A stretch of 9,632 bases of DNA, from the NCBI GenBank assembly GCA_017612655.1, contig JAGAFM010000093.1:1-9632 (forward strand), written 5' to 3'. Position numbers and translations under genes: made by a program. Shown one piece after another: positions 1-6,690 of this stretch. This stretch comes from Clostridia bacterium (lineage in GTDB: Bacteria > Bacillota > Clostridia > Oscillospirales > CAG-272). The notes beneath the pieces are model-generated. The model worked only from the letters and a program-made list of their open reading frames with translations, had not been told where the DNA came from and ran no database searches. Positions within the stretch are counted from its first letter, which is position 1; every line of letters begins with the position of its first letter.

Positions 1-12
1 AACTGGAGATTG

Positions 13-77
13 TCACAGGGCTTTCCTCCTGATCTTGATTTCTGCTCAATCTCAAGTATATCAGGAATTCCCTGTGA
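13..77 (+). repeat. Nested inverted repeat / extended imperfect hairpin
   Basis: Three nested complementary arm pairs are visible: TCACAGGG (13-20) with CCCTGTGA (70-77), TCCTGAT (27-33) with ATCAGGA (60-66), and CTTGA (34-38) with TCAAG (52-56). They would fold into one long interrupted stem of about 65 nt. A T-rich stretch follows on the plus strand (82-108, with a TTTTTT run in it) but does not directly abut the stem. It could be the 3' end or terminator of a gene left of the window, or a structured leader for the lipoprotein gene at 158. I cannot assign it to a known RNA family. Confidence 0.45.
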
Positions 78-157
78 TGTCTATTTCTTAGCGCCTTTTT
101 TCTGAATTCTTACCCACACCTTCTAGTGAAGAGTCAAAAGAAAAGAGGAATTCTCTC

Positions 158-1039
158 GTGAAGTCCAAAAAGCACGCCCTTCAAACCGCCGCGCTCTGCC
201 TGACTGCTCTGGCAGTCCTGCTCTCTTTCACGTCCTGCTTTCTGTTCCCGAAAAACGAGAAGCAGAGCATTCTCGAGCCGGAAGACCTCTCCGTCTATGA
301 ACTGGATTCGGATACGGGACGGCTGAAATCCACCGCCGGAGCCGATTCCCTGCAGGTTCTCGTCGAGAAGTCTCTCGATTATATCCGTCACGACTGCGAC
401 TATTCGAAACTCAAATCCGTCCACGATCCCGTCGGTTTTCTGGCGGAGTACGCGATTCTGGAATGGTACGGCAGCCGGAATCTGACTTTTGCGCAGGCAA
501 GGGAAAAAGCAGCCCTCCTGTTCGGCACCGCGGACGCGCTGAAAGAGGCTGATCCGGATCTGTATCGGCGCATTTACGAGGACATGGACGTCATGGAGCC
601 GGACGAAGCCGTAAACCAGTATATGTCCGGCCTGAGGGATGCGTTCCGGACCGGCGAGATCGGGCCGGAGGATCCGAAATACGACGAGTATTCCAGGATG
701 CTCACCGACTGGGACAAGGGCGCGGAATATGTGCTGGAGCACTATCCCGATATGTTTTCCGGGTTTAACGTGATGATCGGAATGAACAGCGCGCTCCGGT
801 TTCTGCGGGAATACGCGACCATGGAACGATACAACGAAGAACTGGCGGTCTTCAAGGATCTGAGCACCGAATTCAAGCCGGAGAACATCACTGTGAGAGA
901 CGACGGCACCTGCTCTTACGACATGGGGAACGTCGACCGCGGACAAGACGTCTATATGCTGGATCTGGATTATTACTATGACAACGGCAGGTACTATATC
1001 ATCGGGTACGATATTTGCGTAGGTTCCAAAGGCGGCTGA
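158..1039 (+). CDS. Putative lipoprotein of unknown function
   Basis: A 293-residue protein with a GTG start at 158, preceded by a purine-rich AAAAGAGGAA at 141-150 at suitable spacing. The N-terminus is a lipoprotein signal: basic residues (MKSKKH), a hydrophobic stretch at about 7-22, and a relaxed lipobox ending SFTSC with the candidate lipidated cysteine at residue 27. The mature protein would therefore be anchored to the outer face of the membrane. The remainder is acidic and probably largely helical at about 55-235. The C-terminus, about 240-290, is rich in Asp and Tyr (DLDYYYDNGRYYIIGYD) and looks like a beta hairpin. I do not recognise the family and assign no function. It is a monocistronic plus-strand unit followed by a strong terminator, convergent with the his operon and not obviously connected to it. 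A 311-codon antisense frame covers it but lacks any credible protein features. Confidence 0.8.
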   Translation: MKSKKHALQTAALCLTALAVLLSFTSCFLFPKNEKQSILEPEDLSVYELDSDTGRLKSTAGADSLQVLVEKSLDYIRHDCDYSKLKSVHDPVGFLAEYAILEWYGSRNLTFAQAREKAALLFGTADALKEADPDLYRRIYEDMDVMEPDEAVNQYMSGLRDAFRTGEIGPEDPKYDEYSRMLTDWDKGAEYVLEHYPDMFSGFNVMIGMNSALRFLREYATMERYNEELAVFKDLSTEFKPENITVRDDGTCSYDMGNVDRGQDVYMLDLDYYYDNGRYYIIGYDICVGSKGG

Positions 1040-1085
1040 CCGGCCGGACGAATCCGCAGCCTCGCCCATTCACCAGGTTGAAACG

Positions 1086-1117
1086 CTCCCCCGCCTTTCC
1101 TGGCGGGGGAGTTTTTT
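1086..1117 (+). terminator. Rho-independent terminator of the lipoprotein gene
   Basis: A perfect 10-bp stem, CTCCCCCGCC (1086-1095) pairing with GGCGGGGGAG (1102-1111), has a 6-nt loop and is followed immediately by six T residues (1112-1117). It lies 46 nt after the lipoprotein stop codon. No matching A-run lies on the other side, so it should act on the plus strand only. Confidence 0.95.
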
Positions 1118-1148
1118 AGCCAAAAGTAACAAGAGATTTTTGTGTCAG

Positions 1149-1168
1149 GTTGCACTTTTCTACGATAA
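1149..1168 (+). repeat. Direct repeat copy 1 (GTTGCAYTTTTCT motif)
   Basis: GTTGCACTTTTCTACGATAA matches the 20-mer at 1224-1243 at 16 of 20 positions in the same orientation, with start-to-start spacing of 75 bp. The copies lie on either side of the promoter-like sequence at 1174-1203. This arrangement suits a two-site operator, but no binding protein can be named. Confidence 0.5.
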
Positions 1169-1173
1169 CTCGG

Positions 1174-1203
1174 TTGAAAAAATGGGGAAACGGGTGCTAT
1201 TAT
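1174..1203 (+). promoter_or_regulatory. Sigma-A-like promoter
   Basis: TTGAAA (1174-1179) and TATTAT (1198-1203) are separated by 18 bp; an overlapping TATATAAG provides alternative -10 sequences. It sits after the lipoprotein terminator and about 50 bp upstream of the AGGAG/ATG at 1242-1256. It would therefore drive only the short or broken reading frame that begins at 1254. Confidence 0.5.
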
Positions 1204-1223
1204 ATAAGCGAAAACAATTAGAA

Positions 1224-1243
1224 GTTGCATTTTTCTCGGATAG
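1224..1243 (+). repeat. Direct repeat copy 2 (GTTGCAYTTTTCT motif)
   Basis: GTTGCATTTTTCTCGGATAG is the second copy of the repeat at 1149-1168. It lies just downstream of the promoter-like -10 box, in the would-be 5' untranslated region. Its end touches the AGGAG ribosome binding site at 1242-1246. A protein bound here would be placed to block transcription or translation of the frame starting at 1254. Confidence 0.5.
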
Positions 1244-1253
1244 GAGACTGCGT

Positions 1254-1397
1254 ATGGAAATCAAGCATTTACGATTTCCTGCTTGACCGAACGATCATCG
1301 GGAAGTAGCTGCGGCATGCCGAATCCAGGCCGGTGCGCTTTTTCAGTCGTCTCAAACAATTTGAAAGCTGGAAAAAAGAAAAGGACGGTCATCTTTC
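1254..1397 (+). pseudogene. Possible relic of a LysR-type regulator N-terminus
   Basis: The ATG at 1254 has an excellent AGGAG (1242-1246, 7-nt gap) and a promoter upstream, but reads only MEIKHLRFPA before a TGA at codon 11. MEIKHLRF is a typical opening of LysR-type regulators. Reading on in the same frame past that stop and a second TGA at codon 37, residues fall at the usual LysR positions. There are alanines at 19-21, Ile36, then Lys38-Leu39-Glu40, Gly44 and Phe48, matching the family's helix-turn-helix pattern ...AA...(S/T)xxIxKLExxxG...F. Similarity ends near 1397, inside the minus-strand terminator, and the effector-binding domain is absent. I infer a decayed and truncated regulator gene. 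Alternatives are chance similarity or a 10-residue leader peptide. The register match is by eye and unscored. Confidence 0.4.
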
Positions 1398-1406
1398 TGT
1401 CCGTCC
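1372..1406 (-). terminator. Rho-independent terminator of the his/aaRS/transporter operon
   Basis: Read on the minus strand, GGACGG (1406-1401) pairs with CCGTCC (1388-1383) across a 12-nt loop and runs directly into TTTTCTTTTTT (1382-1372). It lies 45 nt past the stop codon of the transporter gene, the last gene of the leftward operon. The stem is only 6 bp, but the U-tract is strong and the position is right. Confidence 0.75.
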
Positions 1407-1451
1407 GATTCAGCATGTCCACGTCGTCAACCGGTTCGCTTCCTGTTTTTC

Positions 1452-2447
1452 TCATTCGGCGATTTCCCCGAGTCCTTCCGCAATCCCGAGCATCACAATG
1501 CCGAGAATCACGCAGCCGACGCAGAGGTACCGCTTCCATCCGATGTTTTCCTTGAGAATGATCCGGGACAGAAGAACCGAAACGATGCAGTACGACGCAA
1601 CCATCGGAGCTGCGAGAACCGGTTTCCTGGCCATTGCGAACACATAGAAAACCTGTCCGAACTCTTCGAAACAAGCCGCCATTCCTTTGTTGAGCAGTTC
1701 TGCCTTCTCAAAGGGATTGTACGGCTTTTTGTTTTTGATCCAAAGGAAAACCCAGCACACGATGCCGGCGGCGAGAAACGTCAGTCCGTAGAGGATCAGA
1801 ACATCGATCTCTCCGAGCCCCAGGCCCGTCTCTTCATCCAGAATAATACCGTCCGCTGCGGTCCCGATCGTGTCAAACAGACAGTAGAGGAGGGGAAACA
1901 GGAGCGCCAGAGCACCGAACTGGGCCTTTTTCGCGGCTGCGCGGTCTCCTGGAGTCTTTGCGAGGGCGTTCGCTTCCCTGCGGGCCAGCAGGTTTTCCAG
2001 GATCGCCAGAGTTATTACACCGAGCACGATCAAAACGGTACCGACAAGGTTCAGAGGAGAAAGATCTCCGAGATCATCCTGAACCGTTCCCGTTACCGCA
2101 AAGATGATCAGCATGGCAATCATCGAGAACGCGCCGGAAGCATTCTGAACCGGGGACACGATCGACACTTCCAGGTAGCGCAGACCTGCATATCCGATCA
2201 CCATGGAAACGATATAGGCAAGCGAAGCCGGGGAATAGCGAACCGCATTCTCCAGCAGGCCCGGGAGAGAGAACCCCGTTTCCGAAAACGGAAGAAGGAC
2301 GAGTGCGACCGCTCCCATGACCATGCCGACCCAGACTGCAATCTTAAGATGAGAGAACCGATCTTCCGAATCGGTTCCTTTTTTATAAAACAGATCGGCA
2401 AGGCCCCAGCCTAATATGCAGATCAGGGAAAAGAAAAACCACTCCAT
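1452..2447 (-). CDS. EamA/DMT-family transporter
   Basis: A 331-residue, highly hydrophobic integral membrane protein with about ten predicted membrane segments, near residues 3-20, 34-54, 72-91, 95-118, 131-150, 175-196, 213-236, 253-271, 277-297 and 304-324. It has the two-repeat layout of EamA (drug/metabolite transporter) proteins. The opening GWGLADLFYKK and the late ASYCIVSVLLSRIILKE followed by a final hydrophobic helix are typical of the family. A charged cytoplasmic-looking loop (151-175) separates the halves. Family members move small metabolites such as amino acids, but the substrate cannot be read from sequence. The ATG at 2447 has AAGGAG 7 nt upstream. It begins 24 nt after glnS, so it is probably the last gene of the same transcript, followed by the terminator at 1372-1406. 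Export of histidine or another amino acid would fit the context but is speculation. Confidence 0.88.
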   Translation of the reverse strand: MEWFFFSLICILGWGLADLFYKKGTDSEDRFSHLKIAVWVGMVMGAVALVLLPFSETGFSLPGLLENAVRYSPASLAYIVSMVIGYAGLRYLEVSIVSPVQNASGAFSMIAMLIIFAVTGTVQDDLGDLSPLNLVGTVLIVLGVITLAILENLLARREANALAKTPGDRAAAKKAQFGALALLFPLLYCLFDTIGTAADGIILDEETGLGLGEIDVLILYGLTFLAAGIVCWVFLWIKNKKPYNPFEKAELLNKGMAACFEEFGQVFYVFAMARKPVLAAPMVASYCIVSVLLSRIILKENIGWKRYLCVGCVILGIVMLGIAEGLGEIAE

Positions 2448-2471
2448 GCGAAAACTCCTTTCCGGGACGGG

Positions 2472-4145
2472 TCAGCCTTTGAAGGATTCTTTCAGCGTAA
2501 CAATTCGGTTGAACGTATTCGGATTTCTGGTGTCCAGACAGTAATAGGCATCCCGAACGAACTGAAACCGTTCCCCGGGCTTCGCCTCCTTCAGGGATTT
2601 CTCGATCCGCACGGCGGTCAGTTTCCGGGCGGAATCGGGATTCAGGCAGGCATCGTAACGTTCGGGGGGAATCTCGTTCATGTTCTCTTCGGTGAACAGA
2701 CGGTCGTAGAGCACGACTTCTGCCTCTTCCGAATACGGTGCGGAAAGCCAGTGGATGGTCCCTTTCACCTTTCTTCCGTCCGAGGGATTCCCGTTTCCGG
2801 TCTCAAGGTCTACGGTTCCGTGGATTTCCCGGATGCTGCCGTCCTCATTCCGGATCACCTCTCCGCATTTCAGAAGATAGGCTCCCATCAGGCGAACCTC
2901 TCCCCCGGGCTTCAGGCGGAAATACTTAGGCGGAGGATCCAGACAGAAATCCGTCTCATCAATGTACAGCTCTTTTGTGAACGGAACTTCCCTGGTGCCG
3001 AGTTCCGGCATTTTGGGATGATTGGGAAGGGTGAAATACTCCACTTTTCCGTCTTCATAATTGTCAACCACGATCTTGACCGGATGAAGAACCGCTACCC
3101 TTCTGGGGGCGCGGTTGTCCAGTTCTTCCCGGATGCAGTGCTCCAGTTGGGCAATATCCACCATGGAATTCGTCTTCGCCACACCGATTCTGGAGCAAAA
3201 ATCCAGGATGGATTCCGGCGTGTATCCTCTCCGTCTCAGGCCGCAGAGGGTCGGCATCCGGGGGTCATCCCATCCGTCCACGATTCCGGTTTCCACAAGA
3301 TGACGCAGAAACCGTTTGGAAAGGACGGTGTTTGTCAGATTCAGACGGGAAAACTCAATCTGTCTCGGTTTGGACGGAACGCTGCAGTTCGCTATGACCC
3401 AGTCGTAAAGAGGCCGGTGGATCTCATATTCCAGCGAACAGAGCGAATGGGTGATCCCCTCCAGCGCATCCTGGATCGGATGCGCAAAATCGTACATCGG
3501 ATAGATGCACCATTTTGTTCCCTGGCGGTGATGTTCGATATACCGGATCCGGTAAAGAACCGGATCGCGCATGCAGAAATTGCCGGACGCCAGATCGATT
3601 TTGGCGCGGAGCGTGTATTTCCCTTCCGGAAATTCCCCTGCCTTCATGCGTGCGAACAGATCCAGGCTTACCTCGATCGGACGGTCCCTCCAGGGAGAGA
3701 CGGCCGGGTGCGTCAGATCGCCGCAGAAAGCGGGATCCCGGAACTGCTCCGCCGTCAGCTCGCAGACATACGCAAGCCCCTTCCGGATCAGCTCCGTTGC
3801 GTACTCGTAGTCCTTCTCGAAATAGTCCGAACCGAAGAAAAAGCGGTCCTCCCAGTCGAATCCGAGCCAGTGGATGTCCTCCTGGATCGCTTCCACGTAT
3901 TCGTTGTCTTCCTTGGCTGGGTTGGTATCGTCCATCCGGAGGTTGCAGATCCCCCCGAATTTCCGGGCGATCCCGAAATCGATGACCAGCGCCTTGCAGT
4001 GTCCGATGTGCAGGTAGCCGTTCGGCTCAGGCGGGAACCGCGTGTGAACCCGGTCGTACACGCCGGCGGCAAGGTCCTCCCGGACCGCGTCCTCGATGAA
4101 GTTGGAGCCGCTCTCTCTGATGATCTCTTCCATAGTTCCTCCCAT
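2472..4145 (-). CDS. glnS: Glutaminyl-tRNA synthetase
   Basis: Charges tRNA-Gln with glutamine in the cytoplasm (class I aminoacyl-tRNA synthetase). Numbered from the ATG at 4145, the ATP-binding signature is PPEPNGYLHIGH (38-49), the second class I motif is VLSKR (274-278), and the GlnS-type DTNPAKE follows at 73-79. The C-terminal half, after about 340, is the beta-barrel anticodon-binding region. Length is 557, or 553 from the ATG at 4133, close to the 554 of E. coli GlnS. I favour 4133 because GGGAGGA lies just before it (4143-4137, a rather tight 4-nt gap), whereas the ATG at 4145 has no clear ribosome binding site. The frame starts 7 or 19 nt after gltX, so the two are translationally close. 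A GlnS implies direct Gln-tRNA charging. Many Firmicutes lack it and use GatCAB transamidation. Confidence 0.96.
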   Translation of the reverse strand: MGGTMEEIIRESGSNFIEDAVREDLAAGVYDRVHTRFPPEPNGYLHIGHCKALVIDFGIARKFGGICNLRMDDTNPAKEDNEYVEAIQEDIHWLGFDWEDRFFFGSDYFEKDYEYATELIRKGLAYVCELTAEQFRDPAFCGDLTHPAVSPWRDRPIEVSLDLFARMKAGEFPEGKYTLRAKIDLASGNFCMRDPVLYRIRYIEHHRQGTKWCIYPMYDFAHPIQDALEGITHSLCSLEYEIHRPLYDWVIANCSVPSKPRQIEFSRLNLTNTVLSKRFLRHLVETGIVDGWDDPRMPTLCGLRRRGYTPESILDFCSRIGVAKTNSMVDIAQLEHCIREELDNRAPRRVAVLHPVKIVVDNYEDGKVEYFTLPNHPKMPELGTREVPFTKELYIDETDFCLDPPPKYFRLKPGGEVRLMGAYLLKCGEVIRNEDGSIREIHGTVDLETGNGNPSDGRKVKGTIHWLSAPYSEEAEVVLYDRLFTEENMNEIPPERYDACLNPDSARKLTAVRIEKSLKEAKPGERFQFVRDAYYCLDTRNPNTFNRIVTLKESFKG

Positions 4146-4152
4146 GCCCCCG

Positions 4153-6690
4153 TCATCCGTTCTCCGCCCCGCGCGCGGATTCCGCCAGCGCGCGGATTCT
4201 GCGGCGGGTTTCCGCCTCTCCCAGAATCTGCATGACGGTGTAGAGGTCCGGCGCGTTTTCCCGGCCCGTCACCGCGATCCGGAGAAACATCGAAACGTCC
4301 GCGACATTGCCGCGGTACCGTTCGGGTTCCGCCTTGTAGGCTTTCATGTCCGAGGCAAATCCGATGGACTCCGTGATGACCTTGATCTTGTCGAACCACA
4401 CGTTCATCTCGTCCGCCGGGGAATAGGTCCGCAAAAACGCCTCGCAGGATTCCGCGACGTCCGCCTTCTCAAACCGCGCCAGCGGCTCCTCGTCCCGGAC
4501 ATAGTAGTCCGCGTAGAAGAAGGAAACCGCCTCCTTCGCCTCTTTCCATGTTCCGTAGTCTTTTCTCGGTTTCTTCCCGCCGCGTCCGATCGCGAAGACC
4601 GCCAGGGCCTTCTCCGGATCCGCGGACAGACACGCCGCGAACGAGGGGTCGAACCGTTCCGCCCAGGATAGGACTTTCTCCCTGACCTCCTCCGCGGACA
4701 TCCGGGCAACCACGTTCCGGGACACGTCGCTGAGCTTTTTGTAGTCGAACAGACAGCCCGACGCGCTCATTTTCTTCAGGGAGAACGGGAACGCGGTATA
4801 GGGGAGATCAGGATTGGCCGCATGCCATTCCTCGTAGTTGGAATTCAGCAACGTCATGACGTACTCGATGACGCAGAGCGGATCGAACCCGAGCGCCTCG
4901 TAATCGTCCAGGTTGGCGCCGAGATCCCGCTTGGAAAGCTTTTTCTTGACCAGTTTCCCCTCTTCGTCCTCCTTCAGCTGCATCAGCTGGGAGATGTGAA
5001 GGTATTTCGGGGGACGGAAGCCGAGGAACCGGAACAGCATCAGGTGACGGGCCAGACTGGGAAGCCACTCTTCGCCCCGGACGACGTGGGTCGTCCGCAT
5101 CAGGTGATCGTCCACCGCGTGCGCGAAGTGATAGGAGGGGATGCCGTCGGATTTCAGAAGCACCTCGTCCCGGTCGTTCTCGGGAATCTCGAGGTCCCCT
5201 TTGACCAGATCCGTGAAGCGGATCTTCTTCTCCGGATCTCCGTCCGCCCGCATTCGGAGCACGAACGGATGCCCTTTCGACAGGTGCTCCCTCGCCTCCT
5301 CCACCGTAATGGAGCGGTTTTTCTCGGTCTGCTCCTTCAGTTCGGTGTCGTCCTCGTGCCAGTCCCTTGCCTGGATTTCTTCCTTTTTGTTTACCGCGTT
5401 CAGAGCGGCCAGCTCCTCCTCCGTGGTGAAGACCGGATAGGCGTGTCCTTCCGCGACCAGCTTCTTGGCGAAGACGTGATAGATCTCCCGCCTCTGGCTC
5501 TGCGTATAAGGACCGTACTCCCCGATCTCCCCGCCTTCGGCGGCTCCCTCGTCGAACCGGATCCCGTAGTGGGAAAGCGTCCGGATCAGCGCCTCCTTGG
5601 CGCCCGGGACTTCGCGTTTCGCGTCGGTGTCCTCAATCCTGAGATAGAAAACGCCGCCTGACTGATGGGCCAGCCGTTCGCAGACCGTGGCGGGAAACAG
5701 GCCGCCGAAGTGGACAAATCCCGTGGGAGACGGTGCAAAGCGGGTCACTTTTGCTCCTTCGGGAAGATTCCTAGGCGGATACTTTTCCTCCAGTTCCTGC
5801 GGGGTCATTGTCACGTTCGGAAACAGCACCTCCGACATTTCTATGTCCTTCACGTTCTGGCTCTCCTTTTCGTCGTAATCCTCTCTTGGAGGGATCCAGT
5901 TCTCGGCAATCGGCAGAGAATCCGGCACCCCGGAATCCGTTCCCCGGAATCCGACCGCCTCCGGCGAGTGGGCGTCCCCGGTCAGAACGAACCTGGCCCC
6001 ATGGGCGCACAGGTACTCCCGGATCGGCCGGGAGGGATAGGGCTCCTGTCTGTAGCCCCGGGAAATTGCGCCGAAATTGCATTCAAACGGGATTCCGGTC
6101 GCGAGCAGACGGTCGGCTGCCCTCATCCAGGCGGAGCGGTATCTCGGATGGTTCTCATCGAACAGCTGCCCGTCTCCGTTGAATTTGGAAATCAAATCAA
6201 AATGTCCGATCAGATGACAGCGGGTCTTTTCCGCGACATCCGCAACCAGTTCGTAATACGCCTCGGCGAAGGCGTAAAAATCCCCGCCGAAGCAGGTCTC
6301 TACCGCCCGGATCTGCTCCGCTTTGCTGTTGTCCACGGAACAGTACTCACCGCCAGCGAAAACATAATGAACCGATCCGATGATGTAATCGTATCCTTCT
6401 GCGGGGATCTCGGTGTAGTAGTCCTGTTCGATTCCGCAGAGCACCCGGATTTTCCCCCGGTACGCCTTTTTCAGACGGGTGATTTCCTCGCGGTACGGAA
6501 GATGCTGTTCCGGTCTCATGCACCAGTTCTGAGGGATGGAGAGACAGGCGTGGTCGGAAAACCCGATTTCCGTCATTCCGCGGGAGAGTGCGGCCTTCAG
6601 CGTTTCCTCCGGCGATGCACTGCCGTCGCTGAAGGTGGTGTGGACATGATAATCGGTCATCCCACGGACCGTCGTACCGTCCGTCGTCAT
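4153..6690 (-). CDS. gltX: Fused histidinol-phosphatase (PHP) and glutamyl-tRNA synthetase
   Basis: One stop-free frame of 845 codons. Residues 1-250 form a PHP-family histidinol-phosphate phosphatase (HisK/HisJ type). All expected metal ligands are visible: HVH at 15-17, Asp22, His47, Glu88, His108, His163, Asp239 and His241. Residues 285-845 form a full-length GltX (561 aa) with APSPTGFVHFGG (319-330, the HIGH motif), VVRGEEW (537-543), KLSKR (584-588) and a C-terminal anticodon-binding domain. GltX normally begins where Met285 lies. Residues 250-284 form a hydrophilic linker that does not resemble the usual phosphatase C-terminus. The ATG at 6690 overlaps hisIE by 4 nt (ATGA) with GGAGG 10 nt upstream; Met11 (6660) is an alternative with a poor site. 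An internal ribosome binding site precedes Met285. YPVFTTEEEL (418-427) lacks the cysteines that bind zinc in some GltX proteins. A real fusion, dual expression, or an indel artefact are all possible. Confidence 0.9.
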   Translation of the reverse strand: MTTDGTTVRGMTDYHVHTTFSDGSASPEETLKAALSRGMTEIGFSDHACLSIPQNWCMRPEQHLPYREEITRLKKAYRGKIRVLCGIEQDYYTEIPAEGYDYIIGSVHYVFAGGEYCSVDNSKAEQIRAVETCFGGDFYAFAEAYYELVADVAEKTRCHLIGHFDLISKFNGDGQLFDENHPRYRSAWMRAADRLLATGIPFECNFGAISRGYRQEPYPSRPIREYLCAHGARFVLTGDAHSPEAVGFRGTDSGVPDSLPIAENWIPPREDYDEKESQNVKDIEMSEVLFPNVTMTPQELEEKYPPRNLPEGAKVTRFAPSPTGFVHFGGLFPATVCERLAHQSGGVFYLRIEDTDAKREVPGAKEALIRTLSHYGIRFDEGAAEGGEIGEYGPYTQSQRREIYHVFAKKLVAEGHAYPVFTTEEELAALNAVNKKEEIQARDWHEDDTELKEQTEKNRSITVEEAREHLSKGHPFVLRMRADGDPEKKIRFTDLVKGDLEIPENDRDEVLLKSDGIPSYHFAHAVDDHLMRTTHVVRGEEWLPSLARHLMLFRFLGFRPPKYLHISQLMQLKEDEEGKLVKKKLSKRDLGANLDDYEALGFDPLCVIEYVMTLLNSNYEEWHAANPDLPYTAFPFSLKKMSASGCLFDYKKLSDVSRNVVARMSAEEVREKVLSWAERFDPSFAACLSADPEKALAVFAIGRGGKKPRKDYGTWKEAKEAVSFFYADYYVRDEEPLARFEKADVAESCEAFLRTYSPADEMNVWFDKIKVITESIGFASDMKAYKAEPERYRGNVADVSMFLRIAVTGRENAPDLYTVMQILGEAETRRRIRALAESARGAENG
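5836..5851 (-). promoter_or_regulatory. Internal ribosome binding site and ATG for stand-alone GltX
   Basis: On the minus strand GAAGGA (5851-5846) lies 7 nt before the ATG at 5838. That ATG is codon 285 of the fused frame and coincides with the expected N-terminus of clostridial GltX (MSEVLFPNVT). Such a site would be pointless in a purely fused protein. Either free GltX is also made, or the two genes were separate until recently. Confidence 0.6.
5928..5953. repeat. Two-copy short tandem repeat (period 14) near the HisK-GltX junction
   Basis: CCCCGGAATCCG occurs at 5928-5939 and again at 5942-5953 (plus strand), a period of 14 bp; a partial third copy, GAATCCG, lies at 5918-5924. It encodes the stretch just after the last phosphatase metal ligand (about residues 246-255). 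Because 14 is not a multiple of three, gain or loss of one unit changes the reading frame exactly where the phosphatase stops resembling its family. Confidence 0.75.

Noticed and set aside
35..62. Promoter candidate TTGATT/TATATC inside the inverted repeat
   Set aside because: Both boxes are weak, the spacing is 16 bp, and they fall inside the hairpin arms. Not enough to call.
134..1069. 311-codon minus-strand frame opposite the lipoprotein gene
   Set aside because: It has no ribosome binding site and an unstructured composition typical of antisense frames. The plus-strand gene has a signal peptide, lipobox, ribosome binding site and terminator.
994..1230. 78-codon minus-strand frame across the terminator
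   Set aside because: It crosses the strong plus-strand terminator, has no ribosome binding site and no family features.
1283..1555. Plus-strand frame containing SVVSNNLKAGKKK, vaguely LysR-like
   Set aside because: It is out of frame with the ATG at 1254 and lacks its own ribosome binding site. The match in the 1254 frame keeps the correct LysR register, so this one is likely fortuitous.
2751..4235. 494-codon plus-strand frame
   Set aside because: It is the antisense shadow of glnS, whose class I synthetase motifs are unambiguous.
5771..5930. Alternative C-terminus of the phosphatase in either of the other two frames
   Set aside because: One frame ends at a TGA overlapping the GltX ribosome binding site, which is tempting. 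Neither frame resembles the HisK C-terminus, and both use many rare Arg codons, so the fused frame is the better coding candidate.
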